Counted from the stretch's first letter, positions 8,000 to 17,777 are shown. The stretch: DNA of 64,000 bases from Streptomyces umbrinus (GCF_030817415.1 NZ_JAUSZI010000002.1:6200001-6264000); one strand, 5' to 3'. Notes: generated from the sequence alone by a model not told the origin. A program made the numbers and translations.

Positions 8000-10036
8000 A
8001 TGGTGCGGGTTGTGTTCGGGGTGCTCGGGCCCACGGTCGCCGCCGTTGACAGCGGGGACCCGCTCGCGCTGAAGGGGCCGCGGCACCGGGCCGTGCTGGC
8101 GCGGCTGATCGTGGCCCGGCGTCGGGTCGTGCCCGTGGCCCGGCTGGTCGAGGACCTGTGGGCCGATCCGCCGCCCGGTGCGGTGGGAGCCGTCCAGACG
8201 TTCGTGGCCGCGCTGCGCCGCGTACTGGAGCCGGAGCGTCCGCCGCGGGCGCCCGCCCGGCTGCTGGTCACCGACGGGCCCGGATACGCGCTGCGGACCG
8301 ATCCGGACACGGTGGACGCCTGGCGCTTCGAGACGGCCCTCTCCACCGCGGCCGGCCTGCCCGCCCCGGGGGCCCTCGCCACCCTGGAGGAGGCCCTCGG
8401 GTGGTGGCGGGGCCCCGCCTACGCCGAGTTCGCGGACGAGGACTGGTCCCGCGGCGAACGCGCCCGCCTCGCCGAACTCCGCCTCCAGGCCGTGGAACGG
8501 CGCGCCGAGGCCCACCTCGCCCTCGGCCGCCCCGCCGACGCGGTCCCCGACCTCGACGCCCACCTCACCGACCACCCCTGGCGCGAGGACGCCTGGCGCC
8601 TGCTGGCCCTGGCCCTCTACCGCCAACACCGCCAGGGCGACGCCCTCGCCGTACTCCGCCGAGCCAGAGAAGTCCTGGTCAACCAACTGGGCCTGGACCC
8701 GGGCCAAGCCCTACGCCACCTGGAATCGGACATCCTCACCCAGGCCCCGGCGCTGGACCTACGACCCGGCGGGGCTCCGCAGCACGACCCCGCCCAGCCC
8801 CACCCACCCAGGGGCGCGGGGAACTGCGCGACCAGCCCCCACGCACCCGCACCCAACACACAACCCACAACAACAGCCGACCTATGGACAAGAGCAGCCA
8901 AGGCCTACGACCGCACAGTCGCCGAAGGCAGCCGCGTCCGCCTCGAATCCACCGTCGGCCTGATCAGAAACCTCGCGGTCACAGGCGGCGAAGGCCTGGC
9001 GGAAGCCCGCCACCACCGCACGGCGGCGATCACCGCGGCCGAGGAGTTCGCGGACCCGGAACTGACGGCCCGAGTCATCGGCGCGTACGACGTCCCGGCG
9101 ATCTGGACCCGCGCAGACGACCCGGCGGCGGCCCAGCACATCGTCGCCGTGGCGGAACGCACGCTCACCGCGCTGCCGACGGGCCCGCACGACACGGCCC
9201 GCTGCCGCCTGCTCGCCACCGTCGCCCTGGAGATCCGCGGAGCGACCGGCCCGCGCGGCCCCGAGGCGGCCCGCGAGGCCGAGGCGCTCGCCCGCCGCCT
9301 CGACGACCCCGCGCTGCTGGCGTTCGCCCTCAACGGCACGTTCATGCAGTCCTTCACCCGGGCCGGTCTCGCCCCCCGACGGGACGCGATCGGCGCGGAA
9401 CTCGTCGAACTGGCCGCGCGCCACGGCCTGGTGACCTACGAGGTCCTCGGCCGGCTCATCCGCCTCCAGGCCCGCGCGGCCCTCGCCGACTTCGCTGCCG
9501 CGGACACCCACGCGGCCGCCGCGGACCGCCTCGCCGAACGCCACGAACTGCCGCTGGTGGGCGTCTTCACCGACTGGTACGGAGCCCTGCGGCTCAGCGC
9601 GACCGGAGAGCCGGCCCGGGCCGAGACCGCCTGCCGTGCCGCCGCGGCCCGCCTCGACGGCGCCGGCATGCCCGGCCTGGAACGCGGCCTCCTCCCGCTC
9701 GCGCTCCTCTGCCTGCGCCTGACCCACGGGCTCCCGCCGGACCCGGACCCCCGGGCGGACTGGGGCCCGCACCGCCCCTGGGCCGAACCGTTCACGCTGA
9801 TCGCCGAGGGCCGTCACACCGAGGCCCGTACCGCCCTGCGCGCCCTTCCGGAGCCTCCGCACGACCTCCTGTACGAGGCCTACTGCGCCCTGGAGGCCGA
9901 AGCCGCACTCCGCCTCGACGACCGGACCGTACTGGAACGCGCCCGCACCCGCCTGCGCCCGGCTGCCGCCGAACTCGCGGGCGCGGGCAGCGGACTGCTC
10001 ACCCTGGGACCGGTGGAGCGATACCTCGCCGACTAG
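8000..10036 (+). CDS. AfsR/SARP-like regulator with BTAD and TPR-like C-terminus, no ATPase domain
   Basis: 678 aa from ATG at 8000. Residues 1-95 form an OmpR-type winged helix (FGVLGP..., LKGPRHRAVLARLI, VVPVARLVEDLW, GAVQTFVAALRRVLEP). Residues about 98-245 are the bacterial transcriptional activator domain (DAWRFETAL...WRGPAYAEF, LHPW-like HPWREDAWRLLALALYRQHRQGDALAVLRRAR). The C-terminal 390 residues are all-helical and TPR-like. No Walker A motif is present, so it is not a full AfsR. A linker at about residues 262-282 is encoded by repeat copy 3. Likely an activator of a nearby or distant biosynthetic pathway; the target is not evident. Confidence 0.85.
   Translation: MVRVVFGVLGPTVAAVDSGDPLALKGPRHRAVLARLIVARRRVVPVARLVEDLWADPPPGAVGAVQTFVAALRRVLEPERPPRAPARLLVTDGPGYALRTDPDTVDAWRFETALSTAAGLPAPGALATLEEALGWWRGPAYAEFADEDWSRGERARLAELRLQAVERRAEAHLALGRPADAVPDLDAHLTDHPWREDAWRLLALALYRQHRQGDALAVLRRAREVLVNQLGLDPGQALRHLESDILTQAPALDLRPGGAPQHDPAQPHPPRGAGNCATSPHAPAPNTQPTTTADLWTRAAKAYDRTVAEGSRVRLESTVGLIRNLAVTGGEGLAEARHHRTAAITAAEEFADPELTARVIGAYDVPAIWTRADDPAAAQHIVAVAERTLTALPTGPHDTARCRLLATVALEIRGATGPRGPEAAREAEALARRLDDPALLAFALNGTFMQSFTRAGLAPRRDAIGAELVELAARHGLVTYEVLGRLIRLQARAALADFAAADTHAAAADRLAERHELPLVGVFTDWYGALRLSATGEPARAETACRAAAARLDGAGMPGLERGLLPLALLCLRLTHGLPPDPDPRADWGPHRPWAEPFTLIAEGRHTEARTALRALPEPPHDLLYEAYCALEAEAALRLDDRTVLERARTRLRPAAAELAGAGSGLLTLGPVERYLAD
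8809..8840 (+). repeat. Interspersed 32-bp repeat, copy 3 (inside a gene)
   Basis: A full copy of the repeat inside the SARP-like regulator, in frame, encoding about RGAGNCATSP in the linker between the BTAD domain and the TPR-like half. The frame is preserved, and the position is a Pro/His/Asn-rich linker, so the gene is probably still functional. Confidence 0.88.
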
Positions 10037-10066
10037 GGACGACGGGCGCCGAGCAGGCCCGAAGGC

Positions 10067-10936
10067 TCAGCCCTCCGCGTCAGCCTCTTCGTTCGCCGGC
10101 CGAGCCGCCGGCTTCTTTCCGGCGAGTACGTCCTGCAGTCGCTGTGTGCCGAGCTGGGCGGCCTGCCGGGTGGAGTTGGCGGAGACGCCGTCGAGGCCGC
10201 CGTTGGTGAGGGAGAGGGCACTGTCGCCGACCCGTACGGCGGCGAAGTCCAGGGTGAGCACGGCGGGTGAGCCGCCCGACTCGCCGTACACCTTCATGCG
10301 CAGGCTCTCGCGGGCCTCGCCCACTCCGGGCAGGGGCGTGGCGGCGACCTGCACCGACAACTCGCCGCCCCTGACGTCCGTGGCCGTGAACTGGCCGCAC
10401 TTGCCCGGCACCTCCTTCAGCCAGGCCAGCGACGCGTCCAGCGCCGCCCGGTCGTACGCCCCGACCTGGTAGCGCACCTGCGCCCCGTCGTCGGTGTCGT
10501 CCAGGCCCCTGACCGCGCGGGCCCCGGCCGGCTCGCCCAGCAGGTCCTCCGCGTACAGGCCGTCGAGCAGCCGCTGGCATTCGGCGATGTCCGTCTTCCC
10601 CTTGAGCAGCGCGTCCCGCCAGGTCGCCCCGCCCCGGGTCGGCTTCCAGCCCTTGCCCAGGTCCTTGTTGGAGATCAGCGCCGACTTCACCTGCGCCTCG
10701 GTGAGCGTGGGGGCGACCGTGACCGAGGGGGACGGCGACGGGGCCTGTCCGGCGGCCACGGGCGAGGCGGAGACCGCCGCGTCGCCCTTCGCCGCCGCCC
10801 CGGAACCGGCGCCGTCACCGGCCGAGCACCCGGCCGTCGTCAGCAGCGCGGCCGCCGCCAGGGCCGGGACGACAGCGTGGCCCGTACGACGACGGGAGAG
10901 GCGGAGCGGACGGAGTGGTCCGGGCGGACGGGTCAT
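10067..10936 (-). CDS. Secreted lipoprotein of unknown function
   Basis: 289 aa. The ATG at 10936 follows GGAGG (10946-10950). The lipoprotein signal (RTGHAVVPALAAAALLTTAGC) is followed by an Ala/Ser/Pro linker, then a globular domain from about residue 78 (LTEAQVKSALISNKDLGKGWKPT...). That domain resembles the extracellular sensor-like domains of PknH-type and LppX-like actinobacterial proteins in its opening pattern, but only loosely. It converges on the SARP-like gene. No specific function can be assigned. Confidence 0.65.
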   Translation of the reverse strand: MTRPPGPLRPLRLSRRRTGHAVVPALAAAALLTTAGCSAGDGAGSGAAAKGDAAVSASPVAAGQAPSPSPSVTVAPTLTEAQVKSALISNKDLGKGWKPTRGGATWRDALLKGKTDIAECQRLLDGLYAEDLLGEPAGARAVRGLDDTDDGAQVRYQVGAYDRAALDASLAWLKEVPGKCGQFTATDVRGGELSVQVAATPLPGVGEARESLRMKVYGESGGSPAVLTLDFAAVRVGDSALSLTNGGLDGVSANSTRQAAQLGTQRLQDVLAGKKPAARPANEEADAEG

Positions 10937-11087
10937 CGCGGAATGCCTCCTACGGCTCCGGCGGGCGTGGGAACTCCACCCCACCGCATCACCGGTCGGT
11001 ACCGCCCACCAGCGCACCGGTCCGACCGGGTGAGGCATTCCGCCCGTTCGAGATGCCTCCGTCCCCCGCCGCGCGGACACTTGCACC

Positions 11088-12924
11088 ATGCCGGGAAGGA
11101 TCGAGGACTACGCCCTCGTCGGAGACCTGCTCACCGCCGCCCTCGTCGGGTGCGACGGCAGCCTCGACTGGCTGTGCCTGCCGCGCTTCGACTCGCCCGC
11201 CTGCTTCGCGGCGCTGCTGGGCGACGAGAACAACGGCCGCTGGCTGATCGCCCCGGCGGACGCGGACACCGACGAAGGGGTGACGGTCCGCCGTCGCTAT
11301 CGCGGCGACTCCCTCGTCCTGGAGACCGAGTGGGAGACCGCCACCGGCCGGGCCACCGTCGTCGACTTCATGCCGCGCCGCGACGGCGCCCCCAGCGTCG
11401 TACGCATCGTCGAGGGCCACTCCGGCACGGTCGACCTGCACATGGACCTGCGGCTGCGCTTCGAGTACGGCAGCGTCGTGCCCTGGATGCACCGCGTGGA
11501 CGGGCAGCTGACGGGCATCGCGGGCCCGGAGTCGGTGTGGCTGACCACGCCCGTCGCGCTGACCGGACAGGGCGAGGCCCACACCGCCGACTTCACGGTC
11601 ACCGCGGGCGAACGGATCCCCTCCGTCCTGACCTGGCAGCCCTCCCACCTGCCCGCCCCCGACCCGGTGGACCCCTTCGACGCGCTGCGCCGCACCGAGG
11701 AGTACTGGGAGCAGTGGCTGCGCCCCTTCTCGTACGACGGCACCTACCGTGACGCGGTCGTCCGTTCCCTCATCACCCTCAAGGCCCTCACCTACGAGCC
11801 GACCGGCGGCATCGTCGCCGCCCCCACCACCTCCCTCCCCGAACAGCCCGGCGGCGTCCGCAACTGGGACTACCGCTACTGCTGGCTGCGCGACGCCGGA
11901 ATGACCCTGGAGGCCCTGCTGCGCAGCGGCTTCACCGCCGAGGCACAGGCCTGGCGCGGCTGGCTGGAACGGGCGGTGGGCGGGCCGGCCCAAGGACATC
12001 CAGATCATGTACGGCATCGGCGGTGAACGCCGGCTGACCGAGTGGACGGCCGACTGGCTCGCCGGGTACGAGAACTCCCGCCCGGTACGGATCGGCAACG
12101 GCGCCGCGGCCCAGCAACAGCTCGACGTACCCGGCGAGTTGATGGAGACCCTCTCCCTCACCGTGCGCTCCGGACTGCGTCCCGAACGGCACCTCCTGTC
12201 GCTCCAGCAGGCCCTGCTCGACCATCTGGAGGAGGTGTGGGCCCGCCCCGACCAGGGCCTGTGGGAGACGCGCGGCGAACCCCGCCACCACGTCCACTCC
12301 AAGGTCATGTGCTGGGTGGCCTTCGACCGGGCCGTCCGCCTGGCCGAGGAGCACGGGCGCCCGGGGCCCGTCGCGCACTGGCGCGAGGTCCGGGACCGTA
12401 TCCACCGGGAGGTCTGCGAGCGGGGCTTCGACCCGGCCCGCGCCACCTTCACCCAGTCCTACGGCTCCCGCGCGCTCGACGCCGCGCTGCTGCTCATCCC
12501 GGGGACCGGGTTCCTGCCGCCGGACGACCCGCGGGTGATCGGCACGGTCGCCGCCGTCGAACGCGAGCTCACGACCGACGACGGCCTGGTCAGCCGCTAC
12601 TCGACCGGTGCCGCGGGAGCCACGAGCACGGGCGGGGCCGCGACCTCCGACGGCCTCACCGGCGGCGAAGGTGCCTTCCTCGCCTGCTCCTTCTGGCTCG
12701 CGGACGCCCTGCTCCTGACCGGCCGCGAGGACGACGCCCGCCGCCTCTTCGAACGCCTTCTGCTCCTGCGCAACGACGTCGGTCTCCTGGCCGAGGAGTA
12801 CGACCCTCTCGCCCGCCGCCAGCTGGGCAATTTCCCCCAGGCGTTCACGCACGTTCCGCTGATCCGGGTGGCGTACGAACTGGACGGGCACGCGACCCGT
12901 CACGCACGAAAACTTGTTCCGTAA
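11088..12924 (+). pseudogene. Glycoside hydrolase family 15 enzyme, frameshifted
   Basis: Reading from ATG at 11088, the first 300 codons give a GH15 N-terminal beta-domain and the start of the (alpha/alpha)6 barrel (RIEDYALVGDLLTAALVGCDGSLDWLCLPRFDSPACFAALLG; GGVRNWDYRYCWLRDAGMTLEALL). The barrel resumes in another frame from about 11990 (MYGIGGERRLTEWTADWLAGY...) to the end (EEYDPLARRQLGNFPQAFTHVPLIRVAYELD). An extra G in the GGG run at 11978-11980 explains the shift: deleting one base gives the expected join, AVAGRPKDIQIMYG. GH15 members in this group act on trehalose or alpha-glucans. Either a recent inactivating mutation or a sequencing error. Confidence 0.85.
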
Positions 12925-12965
12925 AGTACCGGTGAATCCAAGGCGTCTTCTGCGAGGCTGGCGGG

Positions 12966-13961
12966 ATGCAGACCCTTTACAGAAGACTGCTCACGTTCCT
13001 TCCCCGTATAGGTGTGAAGGTGCTCGATCTCGGCCCCGGCGCCGCCGTCGTGTTCCGGCGGGGTGACCGGACGGGCGTCCCTGTGGGACAGGGCGCCCAT
13101 CTGGTCACCGAGGGGAAGGGGCGCTACGCCGTCACCCCGGTGGGTTCCGATACGTGGCTGGTGGGGCGCGGAGCCAAGGGGCGGAAGGCGACGAGCGTCC
13201 CCTTCGGCGCCACCGGGGCGCGGCTCCTCCTCGACGAGGCCGTGTCGGCCGAGGCGGAACGGGAGTTCCAGCTCGGGGCCGCCCACTATCTCGGTGCCCA
13301 GCATGTGGCCGCGCTGCTGGAGCTGAACCGCGTGAACTGCGTGTTCGACGTGGGGGCCAATATCGGGCAGTACGGGAAGGGGCTCCGGCGGTTCGGCTAC
13401 AAGGGGCGCATCGTCTCCTTCGAACCGGTCTCCGTCACCTTCGAGAAGCTGCAGCAGTCCGCCGAGAACGATCCCGACTGGCAGGTCTACAACTTCGCGC
13501 TCGGGCGTGAGGAGGCCGTGCAGTCCATCCACATCGACTGGAAGTCCATGAACTCCCTGCTGCCGCCGAGCGAGTACGGCAAGGAGCGGTACAAGCGGTT
13601 CGCCAAGGGGCGTACCGAGGAGATCGAGATCCGGCGGCTCGACGACGTGATGCAGAAGGCGTTGGAGGGGATCGAGGACCCCCGGCCGTATCTGAAGATG
13701 GACACGCAGGGCTTCGACATGGAGGTGTTCGCCGGGGCGGGGGACCGGATCTCCGAGTTCGTGGGGATGCAGTCCGAGGTTGCGGCGTTGCGGTTGTACG
13801 AGGGGAGTCCCCTGATGGGGGAGGCGATCGCCGCGTACGAGGCCGCGGGGTTCGGGGTGACCGGGATGTATCCCGTCACTCGGGAGCCGGCCACCGGGAG
13901 GGTTGTGGAGTTCGACTGTGTGATGGTGCGGCCTGAGGCAAGTGGGGCTGCTGAGAGTTGA
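12966..13961 (+). CDS. FkbM-family SAM-dependent methyltransferase
   Basis: 331 aa. The SAM-binding motif FDVGANIGQYG is at residues 127-137, then GRIVSFEPVSVTFEKL (motif II acidic residue), YLKMDTQGFDMEVFAGAG (the KxDxxGxE-like FkbM signature) and FDCVMVR at the end. An N-terminal 100-residue extension (MQTLYRRLLTFLPRIGVKVLDLGPGAAVVFRRG...) is unusual and unassigned. Such enzymes O-methylate sugars or polyketides; here the neighbours give no substrate clue. Confidence 0.88.
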   Translation: MQTLYRRLLTFLPRIGVKVLDLGPGAAVVFRRGDRTGVPVGQGAHLVTEGKGRYAVTPVGSDTWLVGRGAKGRKATSVPFGATGARLLLDEAVSAEAEREFQLGAAHYLGAQHVAALLELNRVNCVFDVGANIGQYGKGLRRFGYKGRIVSFEPVSVTFEKLQQSAENDPDWQVYNFALGREEAVQSIHIDWKSMNSLLPPSEYGKERYKRFAKGRTEEIEIRRLDDVMQKALEGIEDPRPYLKMDTQGFDMEVFAGAGDRISEFVGMQSEVAALRLYEGSPLMGEAIAAYEAAGFGVTGMYPVTREPATGRVVEFDCVMVRPEASGAAES

Positions 13962-14156
13962 GTTGGGCTGGACGCGCCCACGCGGCGGAGCCGCAGGATG
14001 TCACCGCCCCGCGCCCCTGACGGGGCGTCGGGGGTGGCCGCGAGTCGGTAGGCTGGCCCCTGCTGCGGATCCCCCCACCTGCGCGCTTCTGCATCGCATG
14101 AAGTGCCGTTCGCGGTCGTCGTGTTGGCCTTCTGCGTTGTTGAGGATGATTCGCTG

Positions 14157-15686
14157 GTGCTCGTCGCGGAGCGGTATCGGTTGCACGGATCCATTGGCCG
14201 CGGCGGTATGGGGGAGGTGTGGCAGGCCACCGACGAGGTGCTCGGGCGTGAGGTGGCGGTCAAGCTGCTGCTCGGGGACGAGGCCGACAGCGCGGCGGCC
14301 GCCCGGTTCCGGCTGGAGGCGCAGACGGCGGCCAGGCTGAGCCACCCCTACGTCGTCGCCGTGTTCGACTTCGGCGCCTGGGACGACCGCTTCTACCTGG
14401 TCATGGAACTCGTCGAGGGCCAGAGCATCGCGCAGGAGCTGACCGCGGCGGGCAGCCTCGGGACCGAGCGGGTCGCCACCGTCGCCGCCCAGGCCGCGGC
14501 CGGGCTCGCCGCCGCGCACCGGGAAGGGATCGTGCACCGGGACATCAAGCCCGGCAACCTCCTCTCGGACGCCCAGGGAACCGTGAAGATCGGTGACTTC
14601 GGGATCGCCCGCTTCGTCGACGACCCGGCCTCGGCGCTCACCACGGCCGGCCAGATCGTCGGCACCAGCCTCTATCTCGCCCCCGAACGCGCCCTCGGCA
14701 GACCGGCGTCGGCCGCCTCCGACGTCTACTCCCTGGGCTGCGTGCTGTACCAACTCCTCACCGGGCGCCCGCCGTTCCACGCCGAGAGCGCCACGGTCAC
14801 CCTGCACCAGCACATCGACATGGCCCCGGTGCCGCCCCGCGAGCACGGTGTCCAACTGCCGCCCGCCTTCGAGAACTACCTCCTCGGCCTCCTCGCCAAG
14901 CAGCCCGAGGACCGGCCCTCGGCCCAGGAGGTCGCGGACTGGTTCGGCACGGGGGCGTGGCGGGGGCTGGCCGAGCCGCTGCCCGTGGCGTCGGACACGA
15001 GGACCACATCGCGCTCCGCCTCGCCGTCGTACGCCTCCCGGCCGCCGCAGTCGGGAGGCGCCGAGACCGGGCCTCCGACGATGTACCGGCTGCCCCCGAC
15101 CGCCGCCCAGTCCGCGCAGCCCGCCCGTTCCGCCCACCAGACCCACGCCGCTCATGGCGCTCACGCTCACGCGGCCGACTCCGCGCCACCCACGCCGTCG
15201 CGCCGCGCGAGACCGGGCGGGACACGGTCGAACGGGGCTGCGAGATCGGGTGGCGGGGTCGGTGCGATGGCCCGTCGTCGGCCCCGGGTGTTCGGCATCC
15301 TCGCCGGTGCGGTGCTGTTCGTGCTGGCCGTGCTCGCCGGCATGAAGATGTTCTCGCCGGACACCACCTCGGCGGAGACCGGGAACGGGCTGAAGGACGG
15401 TTCGTCGTCCACCGGCCCTGAGAAGACCGAGGTGCCGGCCGCCGGAACCGTGGCCCGGACCGGGGCGCCCGACTCCACACCCGAGCCCGGTGTCAACGCG
15501 GAGCCTCCCGCGTCCCCCTCCTTCACGGAAACCGCGGCCGCCACGCCGACCCCGGCCGAGACCGAGGAGGAGAAGCCGAAGAAACAGCAGGAGCAGGCCC
15601 CGCCGAAGCAGCAGGAACAGGAGCAGCCGCCGCCGCAGTACGGCGAGGGGGACGATGACGACGACGGCGGATACGGCGACGACTAG
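14157..15686 (+). CDS. Membrane Ser/Thr protein kinase
   Basis: 509 aa from GTG at 14157, preceded by GAGGA; the frame is open back to a GTG at 14103, but MLVAERYRL is the usual family start. The Hanks-type kinase domain is complete: glycine loop IGRGGMGEVW (13-22), Lys36 in VAVK, HRDIKPGN with Asp129, DFG in GDFGIAR, and an APE-like LAPERAL. A Ser/Pro/His-rich juxtamembrane linker leads to one membrane helix (VFGILAGAVLFVLAVLAG), and a short outside tail rich in Glu, Lys, Gln and Asp with no known sensor domain. It probably phosphorylates cell-envelope or regulatory proteins. Confidence 0.9.
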   Translation: MLVAERYRLHGSIGRGGMGEVWQATDEVLGREVAVKLLLGDEADSAAAARFRLEAQTAARLSHPYVVAVFDFGAWDDRFYLVMELVEGQSIAQELTAAGSLGTERVATVAAQAAAGLAAAHREGIVHRDIKPGNLLSDAQGTVKIGDFGIARFVDDPASALTTAGQIVGTSLYLAPERALGRPASAASDVYSLGCVLYQLLTGRPPFHAESATVTLHQHIDMAPVPPREHGVQLPPAFENYLLGLLAKQPEDRPSAQEVADWFGTGAWRGLAEPLPVASDTRTTSRSASPSYASRPPQSGGAETGPPTMYRLPPTAAQSAQPARSAHQTHAAHGAHAHAADSAPPTPSRRARPGGTRSNGAARSGGGVGAMARRRPRVFGILAGAVLFVLAVLAGMKMFSPDTTSAETGNGLKDGSSSTGPEKTEVPAAGTVARTGAPDSTPEPGVNAEPPASPSFTETAAATPTPAETEEEKPKKQQEQAPPKQQEQEQPPPQYGEGDDDDDGGYGDD

Positions 15687-15700
15687 AAGTCCTGCTCCGG

Positions 15701-16861
15701 CTAGAAGTCCTTCTCAGGCCAGTCGAGCAGCCGCGCCCCGATGACGGCCGTCTGCAGTGTGTACCGGTGCACCGGATCGGCCGGATTCGCGCCGGTGAGC
15801 GTGTGGATGCGGTCCAGCCGGTAGGTGAGCGCGCGGACGCTGAGCGACAGCCGCCGGGCCGCCTCCGCGGCGACGCAGCCGGAGTCGAAGTACGCGGTGA
15901 GGGTGTCGAGAAGCGGCTCCGCCCCGCCGCGGGCCTGGCGCAACGGTCCGAGAGCACTGAGGACCAGGTCGGCCATGGCCTGCCGGTCCCGGGTGAGCAC
16001 GGGGTAGACGAGCAGGTCGGCGGCGCGCAGCACGGGGGTGTCGAACTCCAGGCGGTCGGCCAGGTCGAGGGCGTTCAGCGCCTCCTCGTACGAGTGGACG
16101 ACCCCGCCGGGCCCCGGCTGGGACCGGCCGATGGCGACGCGCCCGCCGTCGGTGGCCGCGTACGCCTGCTTGGCGAAGAAGTCGAGCACGTCGTCCTGGT
16201 CGCCGGGCGCGATGCACACCAGACGCCCGTCCTTGGTGGTCACGAGGATGCTGCGGTCCCCGAACCGGCTGATCAGGGAGCGCTCCACATCGCGGGGCAC
16301 GGCGTCCCCCTCGTCGTACGAGGCCCGGCCCTGGGCCACGGCGACGGCGTGTGCGTGCGAGAGGCGCAGCCCGAAGCGTTCGGCGCGTTCGGCCAGCAGA
16401 CCGAGGTCGCTGCGGCCGTGCAGAAGGTCGTCGATGAACTCCCGGCGGGCGGCCTCCTCCTGGCGTACGGCGAGGAGCTGGGCCCGCTCGTAGCCCTCGG
16501 CGAAGGCGTCGACGGCCTGCTCGACGGCGGCGAGCGTGCTCTCGCCGGCCGTGGCCGGCCAGTGGAGGCGGGCGGCGGCCAGGTGGGCGCCGACGAGGGC
16601 GCGCAGTCCGTAGCCCGCCTCGGCGGCCCGTTCGCCCAGGGCCCGGCGGGAGTCGAGTTCGTCGCGCGTCAGCCGACGGCCGGTCGCGGAGGCGTCCGCG
16701 AGGATGCGCCCATACCCCTCCAGATACTCCTCGGGTATGTCCCGCCCCGCCGCCATCCGCACCCCCGTTTTCCTGATGAGCCGTTGACGCATTTCTAGCG
16801 CATACGGGCGGAGCGCGGTCCCGTGGGGGAGGGGCTCACTGCCGGAAGACGGCAGGTCCAT
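15701..16861 (-). CDS. PucR-type helix-turn-helix regulator
   Basis: Up to 386 aa from ATG at 16861; a start about 23 codons further in is possible. The C-terminal 60 residues (FDSGCVAAEAARRLSLSVRALTYRLDRIHTLTG) form the PucR/CdaR helix-turn-helix. The middle region (SYEEALNALDLADRL...LVYPVL) is the GGDEF-like fold typical of the family. An N-terminal RsbT co-antagonist-like helical region is likely. Regulators of this kind control proline, purine or amino-acid catabolism; the target is not adjacent. It converges on the kinase gene with a 14-bp gap. Confidence 0.85.
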   Translation of the reverse strand: MDLPSSGSEPLPHGTALRPYALEMRQRLIRKTGVRMAAGRDIPEEYLEGYGRILADASATGRRLTRDELDSRRALGERAAEAGYGLRALVGAHLAAARLHWPATAGESTLAAVEQAVDAFAEGYERAQLLAVRQEEAARREFIDDLLHGRSDLGLLAERAERFGLRLSHAHAVAVAQGRASYDEGDAVPRDVERSLISRFGDRSILVTTKDGRLVCIAPGDQDDVLDFFAKQAYAATDGGRVAIGRSQPGPGGVVHSYEEALNALDLADRLEFDTPVLRAADLLVYPVLTRDRQAMADLVLSALGPLRQARGGAEPLLDTLTAYFDSGCVAAEAARRLSLSVRALTYRLDRIHTLTGANPADPVHRYTLQTAVIGARLLDWPEKDF

Positions 16862-17261
16862 GCGTGATCTCGGTTCCCCTCACCACGGAGGACGTTCGGA
16901 GGATGTTCGGAGGAGTTTCGGGGCGAGTTCGGGGCGAGGCAAGGGATTGGGCCCCGGCGCCGGTCGTCTCACGACGATGTGTCCGGCACCGGGGCCCTTA
17001 TCCGTCCCCCGTGCTCCCCCGTTTCTGCCGGACCATCGTGACCCGGGACGGGAGTCCGGCGCATTGCCGGATTCCGGCAACCTTTACGCGTTCTTGATGC
17101 CGGAGGTCGGCGAAGCGCTCGAACACGAGTGCCGCGTACGGTGTCGGCACGGCGTCAAGAACGCGTAAAGACTGCCAGGTCACGGCAATGTGCACACGTG
17201 TACGAAGTTGGCACAATGCCCGTTGGCCGAGGTGACCGGCGCAGGTGGGGGAGGTGGACCG
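16862..17261. other. 400-bp gene-free region
   Basis: Between the PucR-type regulator and the NfeD-like gene, which are divergently transcribed, so promoters for both should lie here. It holds the 21-bp inverted repeat at 17082/17170 and a short palindrome TTGCCGGATTCCGGCAA (17064-17080). Short open frames crossing the repeat look non-coding. Confidence 0.6.
17082..17170. repeat. 21-bp inverted repeat with 47-bp loop
   Basis: The arm CTTTACGCGTTCTTGATGCC (plus one base) at 17082-17102 is mirrored at 17150-17170 with a single mismatch. Both arms carry the palindromic ACGCGT. It lies upstream of the NfeD-flotillin pair. It could be an operator or a cruciform/hairpin; no terminal bases or open frame suggest a mobile element. 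Confidence 0.75.
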
Positions 17262-17777
17262 GTGACTCTGTTTCTCGGTCTCGGCATCGCGGGGATCGTC
17301 CTGCTGGCTCTGACGCTGGTCTTCGACGGCGTACTCGAGGGGCTCTTCGGCGGGACCGGTTTCCTGGACGGGCTCTTCGACGGCCTGCTCTCCCTGCCGG
17401 TCATCGCCGGGTTCGTCTCCATGCTCGGCTTCGGCGGGGCGCTCGTCCTCGGCACGACCGGGCTCGGCGCCGGAGCCGCCACCGCGGTGGGCATCGGCGC
17501 CGGGGCCGGCGCGGGCTGGCTGACCTGGCGGTTCAGCCGGTCCCTGATGCGGGACGAGCCGTCCGCGACCCCGCGCGGCACCGACCTCGTGGGCAGTTCG
17601 GGCTCGGTCGTCACACCGATCCCGGCCGAGGGCTACGGCGAGGTGCTCGTGTATCTCGCGGGCCAGCCGGTGAAGCTGGCGGCGAAGAGCCCCGAGCCGG
17701 TGGCCCGGGGTGCCGAGATCTGGGTCGAGGAGTCGCTGTCACCGACGTCGGTGGCGGTCAGGCCGGTCCAGCGCTGA
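17262..17777 (+). CDS. NfeD-like membrane protein, flotillin partner
   Basis: 171 aa from GTG at 17262, 6 bp after GGGGGAGG. Three to four membrane helices (VTLFLGLGIAGIVLLALTLVFDG; LLSLPVIAGFVSMLGFGGALVLG; GAGAATAVGIGAGAGAGWL) precede a small C-terminal beta-barrel (DLVGSSGSVVTPIPAEGYGEVLVYLAG...RGAEIWVEESLSPTSVAVRPV), the OB-fold NfeD domain. It lies just ahead of the flotillin gene, an arrangement conserved in bacteria where the two proteins organise membrane microdomains. Confidence 0.82.
   Translation: MTLFLGLGIAGIVLLALTLVFDGVLEGLFGGTGFLDGLFDGLLSLPVIAGFVSMLGFGGALVLGTTGLGAGAATAVGIGAGAGAGWLTWRFSRSLMRDEPSATPRGTDLVGSSGSVVTPIPAEGYGEVLVYLAGQPVKLAAKSPEPVARGAEIWVEESLSPTSVAVRPVQR

Noticed and set aside
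16998..17216. 72-codon minus-strand frame through the inverted repeat
   Set aside because: No ribosome-binding site, no codon bias and no family; it is explained by the inverted repeat and lack of stops in GC-rich DNA.
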